DNA of 64,000 bases from Malania oleifera. Its lineage: Eukaryota > Streptophyta > Magnoliopsida > Santalales > Ximeniaceae. The stretch lies in assembly GCF_029873635.1 (NCBI RefSeq), contig NC_080422.1, positions 1,344,001 through 1,408,000 on the forward strand, given 5' to 3'. The notes under the pieces are model-generated. The model was not told the origin of the DNA. It did not search any database and saw only the letters and a program-made list of their open reading frames with translations. The position numbers and the translations under genes are program-made. This document shows, one piece after another, positions 31,018 through 42,393 of this stretch; the first letter of the stretch is position 1, and every line of letters begins with the position of its first letter.

Positions 31018-32908
31018 TGTAACGACCTGCTTAATTTCCATACATTTTATTTTTTTCCTTAAATAATACAAACTAGTGTAACCAATCCAGCAGATCATAA
31101 TCAACCTGAACTCGTGGGTACCAAGGATATATCAGAAACACAATACAGAAGCCTAAGCAGCAGAAAACACAAAATCATAATATCATAAACACAAAACCAT
31201 CCATCTCAATACCATAATTATTACATCCATTGTACTTAGGTATATACATCCCAAAAAGAAAATCCTAGGGTCATTTCCCACAAAAATCCAACCGACCCTA
31301 CCAAAACTTACCCTTCAGAGAGGGAAGATCAATTGTACTATCTCAACGGAGCTTTATCCGCTCTCCTATTAGGGGCTCCTGAAAGGTTCATATAATCTGA
31401 GGTGAGACACCTCTCAGTAAGGGAAATAAACTAACACTAGTGTGACAACATGAACATTTATGTGATATACATATAATCATATACATAAACATAACCAGTA
31501 AAAATGTATGTATCATTTATGGGAAAAGCATGTGTAATCATAACATGACAGAACATACTGAATTCTCATAGCATAAATCATCTCATATAATAATAATACG
31601 AAAACAACCCTGATAGGTTAGCTGACTATTGTCATGTATTACCCCCACATTACTGGGTAGTGTGGCCCGAAGGCAAGACTTGGTCTATACACCAGGGGCG
31701 TCCACACTTCTTAAAACACATCGACTGTCATGATGATCATGAACACATAGTAGCGATACCATGCAAGTGCTAGCCTAAACCAAACCAACCAAGTTCTAAT
31801 AACATATAATCAAACTGTGATACATGGATATCTCATACTAACAATTGCCAAGTTAATTGTCACATCATTTTGCATATATATACATCATGAAAATCATCGG
31901 CCCGTATGCCGGCATTTCATATTTTAACATAACTCGGCCTGTACGCCGGCAAATCATATCCATGGCTCGGCCCGTACATCGGCAAAACATATCCATAACT
32001 CGGCCCATACGCCAGAAAAATATATTCATAGCTCGGCCTGTACGCTGGCAAAACATATAAAACTCTCAGCCCGTACGCCAGTTTTACATTATTTAAAAAT
32101 CCATAATATTATCATGTTCCTAGAAAAAAAAAATTAATTCATCATAAAATCTACTAATGCCACACAAAATGGGTATTATGTATATTCAGAACATATCATC
32201 ATTTTCAGCAGTATTTCTCAACATAATACTCATATATATATTTATATACATATATTTTCCTGAAATCAAATGTTATACAATTTTACTTATAATTTTAATA
32301 AACAACTAACTTAGTTTATTCCCTTACCTGATTCCTGAGAAGCCCCTAAAATAAACAGTCCCGCACCCGTAGGGTTTCCCGTTCAACACCCTGAAAATGA
32401 TATTTCCCATAATTAAACTTCAGTATTTCTACGCGTACCACGCTTTCTATAACTGTCAGAAAGTCAAATATTGAGTAGAAATCCTTACCCTGAATTTGGG
32501 ATGAATTCCAACTTAACCCCACCAACGATCCACTCCAGTAGAGTTGAAGAGAACTTCCCCAAAAGTGTCATGGTGGTCTTGGATCGTCAAACTGGTAGAA
32601 GACGGCCCGAAATCATAAAGAAAAGTAAGAGGAGACGAAATGAGGAGTGAGAGAGATTCTCGCAAGGTTTCAGCCGAAAAAATGAAGGTTTGTACACTAG
32701 CTTTCGTCGACGAACTCACTCCTCGTCGGCGAAATTCATAATCGTCCAAACCCACTCTCGGTATCTACTCGTTGACGAAGCACACCCTCATCGACGAGCC
32801 CAAATTGCCACGTCTTCGACGAACGCGAAGTCTGCTGCCGCCCTTTTTACTAATTCCATTTTTCTCTCTCTTTAATATTTAAATACCATTATTCTTCTGG
32901 TCATTACA
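31018..32908 (-). mobile_element. 3' LTR of element A (transcript sense)
   Basis: Plus-strand ends are TGTAACGACCTGCTT and TTCTGGTCATTACA. It contains a tandem hairpin array (31898-32075, unit about 33 bp around CGGCCCGTACGCCGGC), GCCACACAAAATGGG (about 32160, the reverse of the TTGTGTGGC box) and TCGTCGACGA-like palindromes (32703-32830). It lacks the TATAAATAG seen in its partner, where sequence upstream of 32700 has been shortened. Confidence 0.88.
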
Positions 32909-32920
32909 TTCTCCCCTTCT
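32909..32920 (-). other. Polypurine tract of element A
   Basis: The minus strand reads AGAAGGGGAGAA immediately upstream of the 3' LTR. This is the expected plus-strand DNA primer. Confidence 0.85.
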
Positions 32921-33169
32921 TATAAAATTTTGTCCTTGAAATTTACTGTTCATGTAACTCATCATCCCTTAAAAGAAAAAGGGTCTGCTTATTTTATTAC
33001 TTACCCTCACTTATGGAGGAGGAATACCGTGGTTACATTCTGAATCTTGGGAGATTACATATACAAAAGAAAATTCCCCCAAAACTAAAATGCTACACTA
33101 AGTAAACTATTACATGTACCTACAAAAGATATACTATCTAACTACTTACATTTTACCCGGTTAAATTTC

Positions 33170-36100
33170 TTAGAATAATTGTGGATACTTCTGCTTCATC
33201 TGCTCCTCGGACTCCTAAGAAGCCTCTTCAACTACGTGATTTCTCCACAAAACTTTTACCAGAGGAATCTTCTTGTTACGTAACTCCTATACTTTCTTAT
33301 CCAGAATCTGTACTGGCACCTCCTCATACATCAGTGAATCACTGAGCTTTAATTCACCATAGTTGATAATATGAAAAGGCTCTAGGACGTATTTTCTCAA
33401 CATGGAAATGTGGAATACGTCGTGGATCCTGGACAACATAGGTGTAAAGCTGGCCTGTAGGCAACCGGCCCTACTTTCTCTAAAATCTCAAATGGACCGA
33501 TAAACCTAGGGCTAAGTTTACCCTTCTTCCCAAATCGCATAACCTCTTTTAGCGAAGCTATTTTCAGAAATACATGATTGCCAACATCAAACTTCAATTC
33601 CTTGCGGCGGGTATCAGCGTAGCTTTTCTGTAGGCTCTAAGCTACACTAATTCTATCTTTGATAAACTGAACCTTATCACAAGCTTGCTGAACAAGCTCT
33701 GGTCCCACAACTCGCCGCTCACCCATTTCATCCCACAATTCCTTGCTGAACATCAGCTATCACGTTAGCCTTCCCTGGGTGATAATTGATAGTGAAATCA
33801 AAATCCTTAATAAGCTCCAACCACCTTCTCTTCCTCATATTCAGTTCCCTGTAAGTGACACTTTAAACTCTTGTGGTTGGAAAAGATCTCACACCGCTCG
33901 CCATACAGATAATGTCTCCAAATCTTCAATGCGTGTACTACTACAGCCAATTCAAGATCATGAGTAGGGTAGTTCTTTTCATACTCTTTCAATTGTCTAG
34001 AAGCATACGCCACCACCTTGCCATGCTGCATCAATACACAGTCAAGTCCTTTAAAGGACGCATCACTGTAAATGACATAACCCTCACCCCCTGATGGGAT
34101 GACCAATACTGGTGTTATGACTAACCTCTGCTTCAATTCCTGGAAACTCTGCTCACAGCTGTCGTCCCACTCAAATCTGACATTCTTCCTAGTCAGTCGT
34201 GTCAGAGGTCTTGATAATGTTGAGAATCCCTCAACGAAACAATGGTAATACCCAGTTAGCCTCAAGAAACTCCTGATCTCCTGGACATTTCTCGATCTAG
34301 CCCAATTCACTATTGCCTCAATCTTAGTAGGATCCATGGAAACACCATCTCCAGAAATAACATGCCCCAAAAACACAACCTTCTCAAGCCAGAAGTCACA
34401 TATACTAAACTTAGCGTAGAACTTCTTTTCCCGTAGCGTCTGTAAAACTTGCCTCAAGTGCGTCTCATGCTCCTCATAGATCTTCGAATAGACTAGTACA
34501 TCATCAATAAAAACAACAATGAACTAGTCTAGGTATTGGTGGAAGACTCTGTTCATCAAGTCCATAAATACCACAAAAGCATTCGTCAAACCAAACGGCA
34601 TAACAAGAAATTCATAATGCCTGTACCTGGTCCTGAAGGTCATCTTCGAGACATTTTAGACTTTCACTTTCACTTGATGATAGTTGGATCTAAGATCAAT
34701 CTTCGAATACACCCGTGTACTCTGGGGCTGGTCAAAAAAATCATCTATACGGGGTAGAGGATATTTATTCTTAATTGTCACTTTATTAATCTCCCTATAA
34801 TCTATACACATCCTCATAGACCGGTCTTTATTCTTCACAAATAGAACTGGAGCTCCCCACGGAGATACACTAGGTCATATAAAGCCTTTATCCAACAAAT
34901 CTTGCAGCTGATTCTTCAATTATGCTAACTCCGCTGGCGCCATTCGGTAAGGTACTTTAGAAATCGATGTTGTACTTGGAAGTAGGTCAATAGGAAAATC
35001 TTCATTGCGATCAGGTGGCAAACCTGGCAACTCATCTGGAAAAATGTCTATAAACTCCTTTACTACAGGTATACTAACAAGTTTCAATTCATTCTCTGAC
35101 ATCTCCTTCACAAAAGCCACAAACCCATAACAACCGCTCAGTAGTAGTCTCCTCACCTGAATAGCTGAAACTAGCTGAGGCGGGGATTGTACACGTGACC
35201 CTACGAACCTGAATTCTGCTCTTCCTAGAGGTCTGAATATCACTTATCGTGCATGGAAATCTATGCTGGCAAAATTAGCTGCTAGCTAATCCATACCAAA
35301 TATTACATCGAACCCATGCATATCTAGCACTATTAAATTGGCGAACAGGATTTTCCCCTGAATATCAACTGAACAACCCCGGAGTACCCTACTACACCTC
35401 ACTGCTAACCCAGTCGATGTAGATACCAACAACTTAGTATCTAACAACTATATTTCTGCCTCATATAGTCTAGGGCATTCCAAGGACACAAATGAGTGCG
35501 TAGCTCCTGAATTAAACAATGCAATAAATTTAAAATAAAGCATTTTAACCATACCTTTCACCACGTCACCGGTCGTCTCAGCATCACCCGGAATCAGAGC
35601 GAACACTCTAGTTGGAGTCATATTCCTCTGCTGACCCCCACGTGACGCCTGATAACCTCCCCAGTATAGTCTAAGAGTAGGAGCTGCATCTGGTGGTGTA
35701 AGGCAGTCTCGCACCATATATCTCGGTCTACCGTAGCGATAGCAAACCACTCCACCTGCTCAACACTCTGCCCAGTGTCTCCTCCCATGAGTCTGACAAA
35801 CATAAGGACCCTGTACTACCTAAACCTCGCATCCTCCAGTCTCCTGCCTCCATCCTCTACCATGATTTCCTCTCCTCCACTGATTCTGTTTAGGATCCTA
35901 CTTGTAGCCCGAAGATGCAGATCTCTTCCTCTGTCTCTGCTTCTCTACATCCAGATGCTCACCAACCGCTGCCCAGGTTGCTATATCAACTAACTCAACA
36001 AAATCCTGGATCCATAACACTACCACCTGCTTGAATATACTCTGCCTCAAGCCTCTTTCAAACTGCCTTACTTTCTTCACCTTATTAGGGACAATATACA

Positions 36101-36647
36101 GGGTAAAGCGAGAAAGCTCAATGAAATGAGCCGCATACTAGTGGACTGATAACTATCCCTGCTTCAGACTCAAGAACTCTTCCACTTTAGCCTCCCTGAC
36201 AGTAGCTGGAAAATATATAACGAAGAACAATTCCTTAAACCGATCCCAAGTCATGGCTATCGACATCGTCCTCTGTTGCTCCAGAAGTCTTACAGCAGTC
36301 CACCACCTTTTGACCTCTCTTGTCAGCTTATAGGTGGCGAAAAGGACCCTCCGTTCTTCTATACATTGTAGCACAGCCAAAACTTTCTCAATCTCCTACA
36401 TCCAATTTTCAGCAACTGCAGGATCAACCCCTCCTGAAATTGTCGAAGGATTCATCTTAGTAAACTTTTCTATAGTACACCCAATGCCTGTAGTTGGACC
36501 TCCCTACTCTCTGGAATTCCTAGCGATCTCACCCATAACCTGCTGAGCCACACTGCGTAGTATTGCGTCAGAATGTATCCCACATGCACTTGAGGGCCCT
36601 GCCCCATCACTGTTGCTCGTATGGGCACTACCTCCTCCTGGATCCAT
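33170..36647 (-). pseudogene. Gag-pol pseudogene of element A (integrase core deleted)
   Basis: Starts MDPGGGSAHTSN at 36647. Gag is recognisable by LFATYKLTREVKRWWTAV and MTWDRFKELFF (36380-36153). The zinc knuckle (about 35745-35700) is mutated to CYRYGRPRYMVRDC (second Cys and the His lost). The protease has NSGATHSFVS in place of DSGATHSF. RT includes [25 protein letters not shown] and [12 protein letters not shown]. RNase H includes [15 protein letters not shown], and then DFDFTINYHPGKANVIAD jumps at about 33742 straight to WDEMGERRVVGPELVQQ. So the integrase HHCC and DDE domains are gone. The end retains FGKKGKLSPRFIGPFEILEK, and a chromodomain-like tail finishes PQLF at 33170. At least a dozen stops. 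Cannot support its own transposition. Confidence 0.9.
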
Positions 36648-36936
36648 CTTGAAAAACAACAAACGCAACTCAGAAATCCTATCCTTATAATTTACCGACT
36701 TAACCTAACCTTTTATCTCAACATTCTTAGCTTATTTCTAACCCCAGTCCTACATTCTAGGAACATAACCCGTCAATAGTTTACTATGGTTTTCCTGGAA
36801 TCGTCACCCCAAGAAAAACATAGAAACCACCACGAAAGTCCTGCCTCTAGATTGTAGAACAAAACCTTAAATCATTTTCCCAGACTTTGGTATCGTTTCA
36901 GCTGCACTCTAAAGTCTTTAGAACCTAGCAACCTAG

Positions 36937-36948
36937 GCTCTGATACCA
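36937..36948 (-). other. Primer-binding site of element A
   Basis: The minus strand reads TGGTATCAGAGC three bases downstream of the 5' LTR end. It is an exact match to the initiator tRNA-Met PBS used by most plant gypsy elements. Confidence 0.88.
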
Positions 36949-38972
36949 AACTGTAAAGACCTGCTTAATTTCCATACATTTTATTTTTTTTCCTTAAATA
37001 ATACAAACCAGTGTAATCAATCCAGCAGATTATAATTAACCTGAACTCGTGGGTACCAAGGATATATCAGAAACACAATACGGAAGCTTAAGCAACAGAA
37101 AACACAAAATCATAATATCATAAACACAAAACCATCCATCTTAATACTAGAGTTACTACATCCATTGTATTTAGGTATATACGTCCCAAAAAGAAAATCC
37201 TAGGGTCATTTCAAACAAAAATCCAACCGACCCTACCAAAACTTACCCTTTAGAGAAGGCAGATCAATTGTACAATCTCAACGGAGTTTTATCTGCTCTC
37301 CTATTAGGGTCTCCTAAAAAGTTCATATAATTTGGGGTGAGACACCTCTTAGTAAGGGAAATAAACTAACACTAGTGTATGGCAACATGAGCATTTCTGT
37401 GATATACATATAATTATATACATAAACATAACCAGTAAGACTGTATGTATCATTTTTGGGAAAAACATGTATAATCATAACATGACAGAGCATACTGAAT
37501 TCTCATAGCATAAATCATCTCATATAATAATAATACAAAAACAACCCTGGTAGGTTAGCTGTCTGTTGTCATGTATTACCCCCACATGACTGGGTTGTGT
37601 GGCCCGAAGGCAGGACCTGACAATGGTTGGCTGACTACTGCCAAGTCAAAAGTACAATTTGTAAGTCGGATGGGTCTGCCAGACCTGGTCCGTATACCTG
37701 GGGCGTCCACACTTCTTAAATCCACATCGACTATCCGTTTTCACGCTACTCCGTACAACAGCATTAACACAATATCATGATGATCATGAACACATAGCAG
37801 CGGTACCGTGCAACTGCTAGCCTAGACCAAGCCAACCAGGTTCTGATAACATATAGCATATAATCAAACTGTGATACATGGATATCTCTTACTAACAATT
37901 GCCAAGTTAATCGTCACATCATTTTGCATATATATACATCATGAAAATCATCGGTCCATACGCCGACATTTCATATTTTAACATAGCTTGGCCCGTATGC
38001 CGGCAAATCATATCCATAGCTCGGCCCGTACGCCGACAAAACATATCCATAGCTCGTTTCGTACGGCGGCAAAACATATAAAACTCTCGGCCCTTACGCC
38101 GATTTTCCATTATTTAAAAATCTATAATATTATCATGTTCCTAGAAAAAAGTAATTCATCATAAAATCTACTAATGCCACACAAAATGGGTATTATGTAT
38201 ATTCAGAACATATCATCATTTTTAGCAGTATTTCCCAACATAATACTCATATATATATAAATATATATATTTATATACATATATTTTCCTGAAATCAAAT
38301 GCTATACAATTTTACTTATAATTTTCATAAAATAACTAGCTTAATTTATCCCCTTACCTGATTCCTAAGAAGCCCCTAAAATAAACAGTCCCGCACCTAC
38401 AGGATTTCCCGTTCAACACCCTGAAAATGATATTTTCCAGAATTAAATTTCAGTATTTCTATGCGTACCACACTTTCTACAACTGTTGGAAAGTCAAATA
38501 TTGAGTAGAAAGTCTTACGCTGAATTTGGGATGTATTCCAACTTAGCCCCACCAACAATCCACTCCAGTAAAGTTGAAGAGAACTCCCCTAGGAGTGTCG
38601 TGGTGGCCTCGGATCATCAAACCGCAAAAGATCGGCCCAAAATCCTAGAGAGAAGTAAGGGGAGACGAGATGAGGAGTGAGAGAGAGAGATTCTTGCAGG
38701 GTTTCAGCCAAAAAAATGAAGGTTTGGCCTATTTATACACTGGCCTTCGTTGACAAGCCACGTCATCTCATCGATGAGGTCACGAAGACAATTCGTCGAT
38801 GAACTCACTCCTCGTCGACGAAATTCAGAATTGTCCAAACCCACTCTCGGTATCTTCTCGTCGATGAAGCACACCGTCGTCGACAAGCCCAAATTGCCAC
38901 GTCGCATTTGTCGATGAAGTCTGCTGCCGCCTTTTTATTAATTCCATTTTTCTCTCTCATTAATATTTAAAT

Positions 38973-39833
38973 TGTAATAACCCAAAATTTTTCACAGAAT
39001 TCATCAACGAATACAGGGGATTCATCGATGAGTGCATGAGGAAATTTGTCGACGAATATAGGGTTTCATCGATGAGAAACTACCGAGCGAAAAATGGGCT
39101 GCTCTGAATTTCGTCGATGAATATAGGGTTTCGTCGACAAATTTAATGAAGGACTTATCGACGAGGTGATGTGTCTCGTTGACGAATCTGACCCTATAAA
39201 TAGTGGAAAACTGAGATTTTTATCATTTTCAGCACCTCTCTTTCTTTCCTCTCTCTCTCTCTCTCTACGTCTCTCTCTCTCACTTCTCTCTTCGTTTCCA
39301 GGCCTATTCCTCGCCGGATCGAAGATCTGAGGCTACCACGACGCTCCTGGCGAAGTTCTTTACAAGTCTGTCAGAGCTAATCATTGGAAAAGTCGGTTTG
39401 GATTTCGTCCCAATCTCGGGGTAAGGCATTTTATTCAGTATTTGTTTTTCCCTCAGTTATAAGAAATGTTGTAGGTAAGAAAATACTGATATTTTGTTCT
39501 GAGGGATTGTGTTTTCAGGATGTTGAGTTAGGAACCTTGCGGGTATAGAGTTAGAATTTTATAGGGGCTTTTCAAAGTTAAGGTAAGGGAAATATTCTAT
39601 GTTAGGAGTTTTCATAATGTTATCAAAGATTTCATAAACACGTATTTATACCAGTTTATTATATAGTATTTACAAAATATGAATTTAAATGCTTGTGTGG
39701 CTTGAGTAGATTTTCACGTGATGAAGAATTTATACAGCTTTTATAATGTATCATACTATACTAAATGCATATAGATTATACAGAGAAATTTACATGCATA
39801 TACAACTTTTATACGAATAGTTTCATGATACAG

Positions 39834-39872
<39 letters not shown>

Positions 39873-41001
39873 TATACATGTATACAGTTTTACTCATATC
39901 AGTATATATATCACAACTTTATACATAACAGTATATACAGAGTTATAGCATGCCATGTTTTCCTATTACCATAACATACAAAGTATATAGACAGAGTATA
40001 CAGATAGATATACAGAGGTAGCATAAAGATGCTACAGATACAGTATACAGAGATTACAGTATTTACAGTACAAAAAGATAGCGTTATGGTAATTTTGGAA
40101 ACATGATGAAAATAGTAAAAGAATATATATATATATATATAGTATCAGATCCCTGTAGAAAGATTACAGACAGATACAGTTACAGAGCACGGTACCGTTG
40201 CTATATACAGATAGAGTGCAACCACATATTTCAGATAATATGTGGGTACCGTCTAACCGTGCTCGGAGTGGATGCAACTCCCCAGTACGCTTGGTTGAGG
40301 GGGCCGGTTAGACAAGGTAGCAGCCAGTCCCGCGCTTAGGAGTGGATGCAGTTTGGTCGGGCTGAGGTAGTGTAGAGTATGATGACTTACTTGGAGGGCC
40401 GACTAGGTTAAGTCCCGCCTACGGGCCGCACAACCCTATCATGAGGGATCAAATCATGACGTACAGAGTCCTAGGGATAAAGCACAATTATGTATATGTA
40501 TACAGTTTTACAGTATATGATAAGTATAGTATGGTATTATCAATATGAAAAGTAAAAAATACAGACGATACAGTATATTTTAAATTGTGAAAGAAAGATA
40601 TGTTTTACAGATTATTTATTTCATTACAGTTCAATTATTATTTAAAAGTACTCTTAGCTTAGTTGCCACATACTAGTAATAACATATTTCCACTTACTGA
40701 GCGTTGACTCACCCCATTAATTTAACATTTTTCAGGTGAGCTAGTTAGGCGAGCAGATCAGGCTCGCGGATAGAGAGAGTGTTGATTACCCTGGTTATAG
40801 GGTAAGTTTTTGACAGAGTTGTGTATGTTTTTGGGTAGATGATGCTGGAGGGGTTAGTCTTGTATGGCTATGGTGAATATACATTGGATTTTGGTATTGT
40901 ATAGTGTATATATATGTGAATGGTTGTATGATTGATGTTCCCGCTGCTTAGGTATGGATATTTATATATAAAAAAAATGGATAGAATTTGAGGACGTTAC
41001 G
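38973..41001 (+). mobile_element. Solo LTR H (family 1), 2029 bp
   Basis: Begins TGTAATAACCCAAAAT and ends GAGGACGTTACG, with the final CA apparently mutated to CG. Flanked by TAAAT (38968-38972 and 41002-41006); removing it restores the partner LTR sequence TTTAAATACCATTATTC. It carries palindromes (38999-39190) ending right at TATAAATAG (39195-39203), a CT leader (39237-39290), TTGTGTGGCTTGAG (about 39695), a TA/CA microsatellite (39834-39871), GGGCCGCACAACCCTATCAT (about 40430) and TGAG-N6-CTCA (40698-40711). Confidence 0.9.
39195..39203 (+). promoter_or_regulatory. TATA box of solo LTR H
   Basis: TATAAATAG directly follows the palindrome cluster and precedes a CT-rich leader. Equivalent boxes are in LTR E (minus, 50615-50623), LTR I (minus, 58203-58211), LTR J (59671-59679), the 5' LTR of A (minus, 38729-38737) and LTR G (53464-53472). 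Confidence 0.75.
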
Positions 41002-41035
41002 TAAATACCATTATTCTTCGGGTCATTACAGTGGG

Positions 41036-42393
41036 TCTAGGAAATATTAAAATAATTATTATTCTAGGGTTGAGTTGATTGAACTAGGGAAAAATTATTT
41101 CAGGGTTTTGAGCTCCGAACGCCATGGGCATGGAATTAGGAATTTTAGTAGGTCTCTCAGTAAGCCAGGTGAGGGGGATAAATTATAACAGTTATTTTTG
41201 AAATTGCTGGTTAAGTGAAATATGTGAAAATGTGAATTTGGAGTATAGTTTTGCGGAAACGGTGATATGAATATTTTCCTTGGGGACTATATATTATGAT
41301 ATTTTCCTTGTGAATATTAGACGAATTGTGTGGCATGAGGAATGTGAAATAATATTTTATGCTGGGATTGTGATAAAATGGAATGTAAGTACATATACGT
41401 TATATGAAGATGTTTTTATACAGAAATGATAATGTGAGAAACCCTAATATGTTTGATACAAACATGAGATTTATATGGATATGATGTATATAGAAATAAT
41501 GAAATATGAGATATACAGTTATGTTTTACAAAGATATGATAAAATGTGTTATACAGATATATTTTACTGGAAAAATAATATACGTGATATGCACAGAGCT
41601 GTTATAAACAGAAAATGCTGAGTATATTATTGATATGATGAGAATGATACAGAAAATGTTGAGAATATTATTATTATGATGGGATATACAGAAATGATGA
41701 AATATGAATACATAAAGGTGAAAATGAGAACCCTGATGGACCATAGTATTCTGAGCATGGTACCGTGGCTAGCATTGTTTTAGTGCAACCACAAGTCTAG
41801 AACAAAGTGTAGCGAGACAGTCAATTGGGCCTGAGAAGGGTTGTGTTATCCTTTGGGGTTCGGACCAGGATTGGGTAGGCCAATCATACTACAGACGAGT
41901 TTCCTGTTTTAATCTAACCAGGTAAGCCAATGCAGTTAGGTCCAGCATGCGGGCCACACAAACCGGTTATATGGGATGAAAACATGACGATGTGAATATC
42001 CTCAGGGCAGCCATGAGCTACAAATGCGATGAGTATTATATATTGGTAGATGCTTATAAGCTAAAAAATGTTATGAAAAGTGAAAAGTAAATGAACAGTC
42101 GTGGGTTACATACGCGTCGTGTTATAGGTTGGTGGATACCCATAGGCTGGAAAATGTGAATATGAATATGAGAAATGAAAGAATGTGAAATTAATATAAG
42201 AAATGAACAGTCGTGAGTTACAGACGCGACGTGCTATATGCTGGTGGGCACCCATAGGCTAGGAAATGTGAATATGAATATGAGACATGAAAAAATACGA
42301 ATATGATTATGAGGATTGAGAAAGTATGTAAATGATATGGGAATAAATGAGTATGTATATGACACGAGAATGAACGGGTATGTATATGATTTG
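41036..42393 (+). mobile_element. LTR B (family 2), right part
   Basis: Continues LTR B after element A: TCTAGGAAATATTAAAATA matches the corresponding part of LTR D (about 47067). It has ATTGTGTGGCATGAGG (about 41334), GAGCATGGTACCGTGG (about 41754), GGGCCACACAAACCGG (about 41953) and a 112-bp tandem repeat of three copies (about 41990-42310; unit core ACAGTCGTGRGTTACA). The last few hundred bases of the LTR, including the TTACTGAG stem-loop, are missing at 42393. Confidence 0.75.
41985..42310. repeat. 112-bp tandem repeat in LTR B
   Basis: Units start with GAACAGTCGTG at 42093 and 42205. A more diverged copy lies upstream (CAGCCATGAGCTACAAATGC, about 41993). Each unit contains a CATAGGCTRG-like half and an AATATGAATATGAG half. 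Confidence 0.7.

Larger units (their letters stand above)
31018..41030 (-). mobile_element. Element A: Tekay/Del-type chromovirus, full length with decayed gag-pol, 10,013 bp
   Basis: Flanked by perfect 5-bp duplications GTGGG (31013-31017, 41031-41035). LTRs are at 31018-32908 and 36952-41030; the latter is enlarged by a solo LTR at 38973-41001. On the minus strand the PBS is TGGTATCAGAGC (36937-36948) and the polypurine tract AGAAGGGGAGAA (32909-32920). Gag-pol runs from 36647 to 33170 with numerous stops, mostly explainable as G-to-A or C-to-T changes, and with most of integrase missing. Pol order (PR-RT-RH-INT), the C-terminal PVQILDKKV...IPLVKVLWRNH chromodomain-like block and long LTRs place it in the Tekay/Del chromoviruses. 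The two LTRs differ by scattered transitions plus a roughly 66-bp gap near 31683, so the insertion is not recent. Confidence 0.92.
36952..41030 (-). mobile_element. 5' LTR of element A, interrupted by solo LTR H
   Basis: Plus-strand start TGTAAAGACCTGCTT and end TTCGGGTCATTACA. The hairpin minisatellite is at about 37948-38105. The minus-strand TATA box TATAAATAG is at 38729-38737, and the palindrome cluster at 38746-38935 lies immediately upstream of it (minus sense). Solo LTR H is inserted at 38973 with duplication TAAAT. Confidence 0.88.
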
